This document shows positions 60,973-64,000 of a DNA stretch of 64,000 bases, piece after piece. The position numbers and the translations under genes were made by a program. This DNA comes from Terriglobia bacterium (GTDB taxonomy: Bacteria > Acidobacteriota > Terriglobia > Terriglobales > SCQP01), in assembly GCA_021323595.1 (NCBI GenBank), contig JAJPKR010000042.1, positions 124,001-188,000 on the forward strand, given 5' to 3'. The notes under the pieces are model-generated. The model did not search any database and had not been told where the DNA came from. It was given only the letters and a program-made list of their open reading frames with translations. Positions within the stretch are counted from its first letter, which is position 1; every line of letters starts with the position of its first letter.

Positions 60973-62553
60973 GTGCCAACCTCGTCCCATCGCTGTGGCT
61001 TTGCAGCCGGCGCGCTGCTGGTGGCGGCGCTCGCCCTCTCTGCCGAGGCGCTGCCCCGGACGGGTGCAGCGCGGCAGGCGCGCGTCGGGCCGGTCGAGAC
61101 GATGCGCACGAATGTCGTGCTCGACACCAATCCGTCGCTCTTCGCCGTGCTGGCGGCGATTAACGTCGGCGGTTACGACGCCGGCTTGAACGCGCCGCAT
61201 GCCAGCCCGCTGCGCGCGAAGCTGCGCGATCAGCTGCTGGCCAAGAACCTGCCCATCTATGGCGAATTGCGCATGTTTTACGCGGCGCACCGCGAAGCCG
61301 ATTCCGCCGCCGACCTGGCGCAGTACATCTCCCTCGGCCTGCTGTTGGGAGATCCGCCGGACTTCAAGCTGAACCTGCCGTTGCAGGACATGCCGCCGGA
61401 CGCGGCGCGCGTGGCCGGCTTGGTGCCGCTGCTGCAGCGCTTTTACGCCGATGCCAACCTGGCCGAGGTCTGGCAGCAATACAAGCCCGTGTACGAGCAA
61501 GCCATCGATCGCTATGCCCCGGAGGTGCGCCGGGTCTTGCAGCAGGTGGACCTTTATTTCCGGCTGCCGCAGGCCTATTTGGGCCGCCAGTTCGTGATCC
61601 TGCCGGAGTTCTTGGCCTCGCCGGTGGAAACCCACGCGCGCAATTACATGGAGAACTACTTCATCGTCGTGCCGCTCGACGTGGGCTCTCAGATTGACGA
61701 CATTCGTCACACCTATTTGCACTACGTCCTCGACCCGCTGGTGGCCAAATACCCCGACATCGTCGAGCGCACGCGGCCGGTGCTGCCGCTGGTGGCGCGC
61801 GCGCCCGCGCTCGATAAACAATTCAAGAGCAACCTGCGCTTGTTCTATACGGAATGTCTCGTGCGGGCGGTGGAAGCCCGGCTGACGCCGATGCCCGGCG
61901 CGACTCCGGCGGCGCGTTCGGCGGCGCGCGAGAAGCTGGTGAAGCAAGACGTGGACGAAGGCTTCGTTCTGACCCAGTTCTTCTTCGACAGCCTGAAGGA
62001 TTACGATCGCGACGTGCTGAATTTCAGCGAGTTCTATCCGCAAGCGGCCTACATGATGGATATCGGGCACGAGGAGGCGGAAGCGCGCCACATTCGCTTC
62101 GCCGCCGCGCCTCCGCATCCCGAACCGGCGCAGCCGCAGCCGCTGATGAGCCTGCTCGAAGCCGGAGAGCAGCGGCTGGCTGCCGGTGATTTCGAGGGCG
62201 TCACCACGCTCACCGCCGGTGCGCTGGCCGATCCTAATGGCGATCATCCGGCCGCCTATTTCCTCATGGCCGAGGTCGCGGCGCGCGAGGGCCGGCCGGA
62301 GATGGCGCAAAAGTACTTCGAACGCGCGCTCGCCACCGCGCCGCTCACGGCGGCGCACGTTCGCACCTGGAGCAACATATATCTGGCGCGGATTTTCGAC
62401 CTTGAGCAAAAACGCGACCAAGCCGTCGCGCACTATCGGGCCGCGCTCGCGACCGCCGATACTTCCGCCTCGCGCTCGATCGCGCTCGAGGGCATCCGGC
62501 AGCCTTTCACCACCGGGCGCGCCCATGCGGCGCCCAATCCCAAATCACCCTAA
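60973..62553 (+). CDS. secreted protein with C-terminal TPR-like region
   Basis: 526 residues. After a signal peptide (AAGALLVAALALSAEA), residues 40-380 form a helical, aromatic-rich domain that contains NVVLDTNPSLFAVLAAINVG and a possible metal-binding HxxxH at DDIRHTYLHYVLDPLVAK. Around 400-500 the pattern becomes TPR-like, with EAGEQRLAAGDFEGVTTLTA and YFLMAEVAAREGRPEMAQKY. The N-terminal domain resembles secreted DUF4932-type proteins, but I would not commit to a protease. It is 8 bases ahead of another secreted TPR-type gene, so the two are co-transcribed. Confidence 0.75.
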   Translation: MPTSSHRCGFAAGALLVAALALSAEALPRTGAARQARVGPVETMRTNVVLDTNPSLFAVLAAINVGGYDAGLNAPHASPLRAKLRDQLLAKNLPIYGELRMFYAAHREADSAADLAQYISLGLLLGDPPDFKLNLPLQDMPPDAARVAGLVPLLQRFYADANLAEVWQQYKPVYEQAIDRYAPEVRRVLQQVDLYFRLPQAYLGRQFVILPEFLASPVETHARNYMENYFIVVPLDVGSQIDDIRHTYLHYVLDPLVAKYPDIVERTRPVLPLVARAPALDKQFKSNLRLFYTECLVRAVEARLTPMPGATPAARSAAREKLVKQDVDEGFVLTQFFFDSLKDYDRDVLNFSEFYPQAAYMMDIGHEEAEARHIRFAAAPPHPEPAQPQPLMSLLEAGEQRLAAGDFEGVTTLTAGALADPNGDHPAAYFLMAEVAAREGRPEMAQKYFERALATAPLTAAHVRTWSNIYLARIFDLEQKRDQAVAHYRAALATADTSASRSIALEGIRQPFTTGRAHAAPNPKSP

Positions 62554-62561
62554 AGGCCTTT

Positions 62562-63437
62562 ATGACTCGAACCTTCTCTTCCCTGCTCCTCGTTGCCGCG
62601 CTCGCTGCCGGTGTCCTGGCGCAGACCTCCCAGGGAAACGCGCAGGCCGTCACCGCCGGCGCTAACGCCAAGACCGCGGCCGCCGCCAAGCCGGCGCCTG
62701 CCGGACCGACGCCGAAATCGCCGGAGGAACTGGCCGCGATCAAGGCCGTGGTCGCCGCCATGCAAAATCCCTCCGGCACGCCGGCGCAAGTGGATGGCGC
62801 GGTGCAGAACCTGGTGTCGAAGTTTCCCCAAACCGAGTTCAAGGAATGGGCGTACACGCTGGCCACCCAGTACCACTACCAGCACAACGATTACGCCGGC
62901 ACCCTGGAGAACGGTGAGGCGGCGCTGAAGGTCAACCCCCACGCGCTCTTGCCGCTGCTGGTTTTGGCCAGCGTGATTCCTCAGCGCGTCCAGCCGACCG
63001 ATCTGGATCGCGATCAGCGGCTGGCGGAGGCGGAGGGCTTCGACAAGACCGCGCTCGACTACGCGGATCATTTCCCTTCGACCGTCAACGGCCACGTGCT
63101 GACCCCCGCGCAGGTGCAAGGCTACCAGCAGACGATTCGGGCGACGGCGCATAGCTCGCTGGGGGCGATCGCCATGGATCGCCAGCAGTATCCGCAGGCC
63201 GCCAGCCAATTTGAAGACGCCATCCAGCAAGAGACGGGCAACAACGCCGCCCAAGATTACTACCGCCTGGCGCAGGCGCAAGAGGCGGAGAAGGATTATA
63301 AGGATGCGTTGGGTTCCGTGAACAAGGCTCTTGAGCTCGGCGCCGCGAACGCCACCTTGAAAACCTTGGCGAAGGCCGAGCAGGAGAAAATCACGCGGGA
63401 GATGGAAGGAACGGCGGCGCCGGCCAGCCATCCGTAG
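62562..63437 (+). CDS. secreted TPR-repeat protein
   Basis: 291 residues with a signal peptide (RTFSSLLLVAALAAGVLA) and an Ala-rich linker. The mature part has TPR-like helix pairs: TEFKEWAYTLATQYHYQHND, AGTLENGEAALKVNPHALLP and AASQFEDAIQQETGNNAAQD. No enzymatic motif is seen, so it probably mediates protein contacts in the periplasm. It follows the 60973 gene by 8 bases and precedes rnc by 3, so it may be in one transcript with both. Confidence 0.8.
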   Translation: MTRTFSSLLLVAALAAGVLAQTSQGNAQAVTAGANAKTAAAAKPAPAGPTPKSPEELAAIKAVVAAMQNPSGTPAQVDGAVQNLVSKFPQTEFKEWAYTLATQYHYQHNDYAGTLENGEAALKVNPHALLPLLVLASVIPQRVQPTDLDRDQRLAEAEGFDKTALDYADHFPSTVNGHVLTPAQVQGYQQTIRATAHSSLGAIAMDRQQYPQAASQFEDAIQQETGNNAAQDYYRLAQAQEAEKDYKDALGSVNKALELGAANATLKTLAKAEQEKITREMEGTAAPASHP

Positions 63438-63440
63438 ATC

Positions 63441-64000
63441 GTGGCCGGCGGCAGCAAAGAGATCCCGCGCCGTCGAGGCCGCCGCCCGCGGCGCGCCCCG
63501 GCGGAATGGAGCGGCGCGGAGTTCGAGCGCCGCATCGGCTGCCGTTTTCACAACCCCGGCTTGCTGCGGCAGGCGCTGACGCATCGTTCCTGGACCTCGG
63601 GCACGGGCGGCGAGCCGGACTACGAGCGGCTGGAGTTCCTGGGCGATGCCGTGCTCGGGCTGCGGGTCAGCGAACGCCTTCTGGAATCGTTTCCCGACCG
63701 CAGCGAAGGCCACCTCAGCCGTCTCCGCTCGTGGCTGGTCAGCGCCCGCAACTTGGCTTTGGGGGCGCAGGCGCTGGGCGTGGGCCAGCATCTGCGCATG
63801 GGGCCCGGCGAGGAGGCCGTGGGCGGCCGCAGCCACGAGCGCCTGCTGGCGAACGCGATGGAAGCGGTGATCGGGGCCATCCATTTGGATCGCGGCTACC
63901 GCGCGGCCGCGCGGTTCATTGACGATCACGTCCTGGGGACCGCGCTCGAGGACCTGACGCCGGATCACCTGCACGAGTTCGCCTACAAGTCCGCGCTGCA
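63441..64000 (+). CDS. rnc: ribonuclease III (3' end cut by window edge)
   Basis: From GTG 63441 the frame is open to the window edge (about 187 codons). After a basic N-terminal tail, the RNase III catalytic domain is clear: RRIGCRFHNPGLLRQALTHR, then YERLEFLGDAVLGLRVSERL, the signature with the metal-binding Glu/Asp. A second catalytic stretch is LLANAMEAVIGAIHLDRGYR with its Glu and Asp. Only the beginning of the linker to the double-stranded RNA-binding domain (TPDHLHEFAYKSAL) is inside the window. It cleaves rRNA precursors and other double-stranded RNA. Confidence 0.9.
   Translation, partial: MAGGSKEIPRRRGRRPRRAPAEWSGAEFERRIGCRFHNPGLLRQALTHRSWTSGTGGEPDYERLEFLGDAVLGLRVSERLLESFPDRSEGHLSRLRSWLVSARNLALGAQALGVGQHLRMGPGEEAVGGRSHERLLANAMEAVIGAIHLDRGYRAAARFIDDHVLGTALEDLTPDHLHEFAYKSAL

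Overview
The window is high-GC DNA, clearly above 60 percent G+C by eye, and packed with genes on both strands. It has single-copy housekeeping genes (glmM, rpmE, mnmE, thrS, zwf, fabI, uppS, rnc), outer-membrane-type secreted proteins and LPS-like glycosyltransferases. The TPR and carboxypeptidase-regulatory-type secreted proteins, the winged-helix/membrane-protein pair and the family mix suggest a Gram-negative soil or sediment bacterium, most likely Acidobacteriota. That is an inference: there is no 16S gene here. I saw no rRNA, tRNA, transposase, integrase or CRISPR array.

Layout. 1-6530: a truncated ECF sigma factor, a divergent DoxX gene and a small Cys-rich secreted protein; then on the minus strand an etfB-etfA-ETF:quinone oxidoreductase operon followed by Mn-type superoxide dismutase. 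6763-9767: a compact mercury operon (merR, MerT-MerP fusion, second MerP, merA) behind a textbook 20-bp-spacer MerR promoter. 9999-12895: a Cas6-like gene remnant, a MutM glycosylase interrupted by two REP-like palindromes in its coding sequence, a UbiA prenyltransferase, a structured intergenic region and a good terminator. 12926-23551: envelope lipoprotein plus FtsX-type permease, glmM, rpmE, amino-acid permease, a REC-PilZ regulator, mnmE, an M48 protease and three small proteins. 23867-30780: thrS lacking the TGS domain, DUF2784, zwf, a polysaccharide deacetylase, fabI, a 7Fe-type ferredoxin and a family-5 uracil-DNA glycosylase. 31012-39322: an uncharacterised membrane protein/winged-helix pair with a palindromic site, uppS, a GT4-TPR-ZnF-UBP-TPR cluster, a GT2 plus sugar nucleotidyltransferase pair and a LysW-like carrier with an extreme acidic tail. 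39492-44854: S10 peptidase and class A beta-lactamase-fold hydrolase (overlapping genes), DinB, a class V PLP enzyme, LOG and AlkA-like glycosylase.

44946-51808 is the most unusual block: a promoter and a leader able to hide its own Shine-Dalgarno site, a 2-hydroxyacyl-CoA-dehydratase-like iron-sulfur protein, an 1152-residue double-ATPase activase fused to a DUF2229-type domain, and a radical SAM protein. It looks like an ATP-driven low-potential reductase with a radical SAM partner and unknown substrate. 52665-64000 holds a SYLF/beta-barrel fusion, a NarL-type regulator, a CsoR-controlled copper operon (copZ, cupredoxin-CopA fusion, csoR), YbjQ, a PIG-L deacetylase, two secreted repeat proteins and the start of rnc.

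Metal and redox stress recur: mercury, copper, superoxide, electron-transfer flavoprotein and low-potential iron-sulfur proteins are all encoded within 64 kb.
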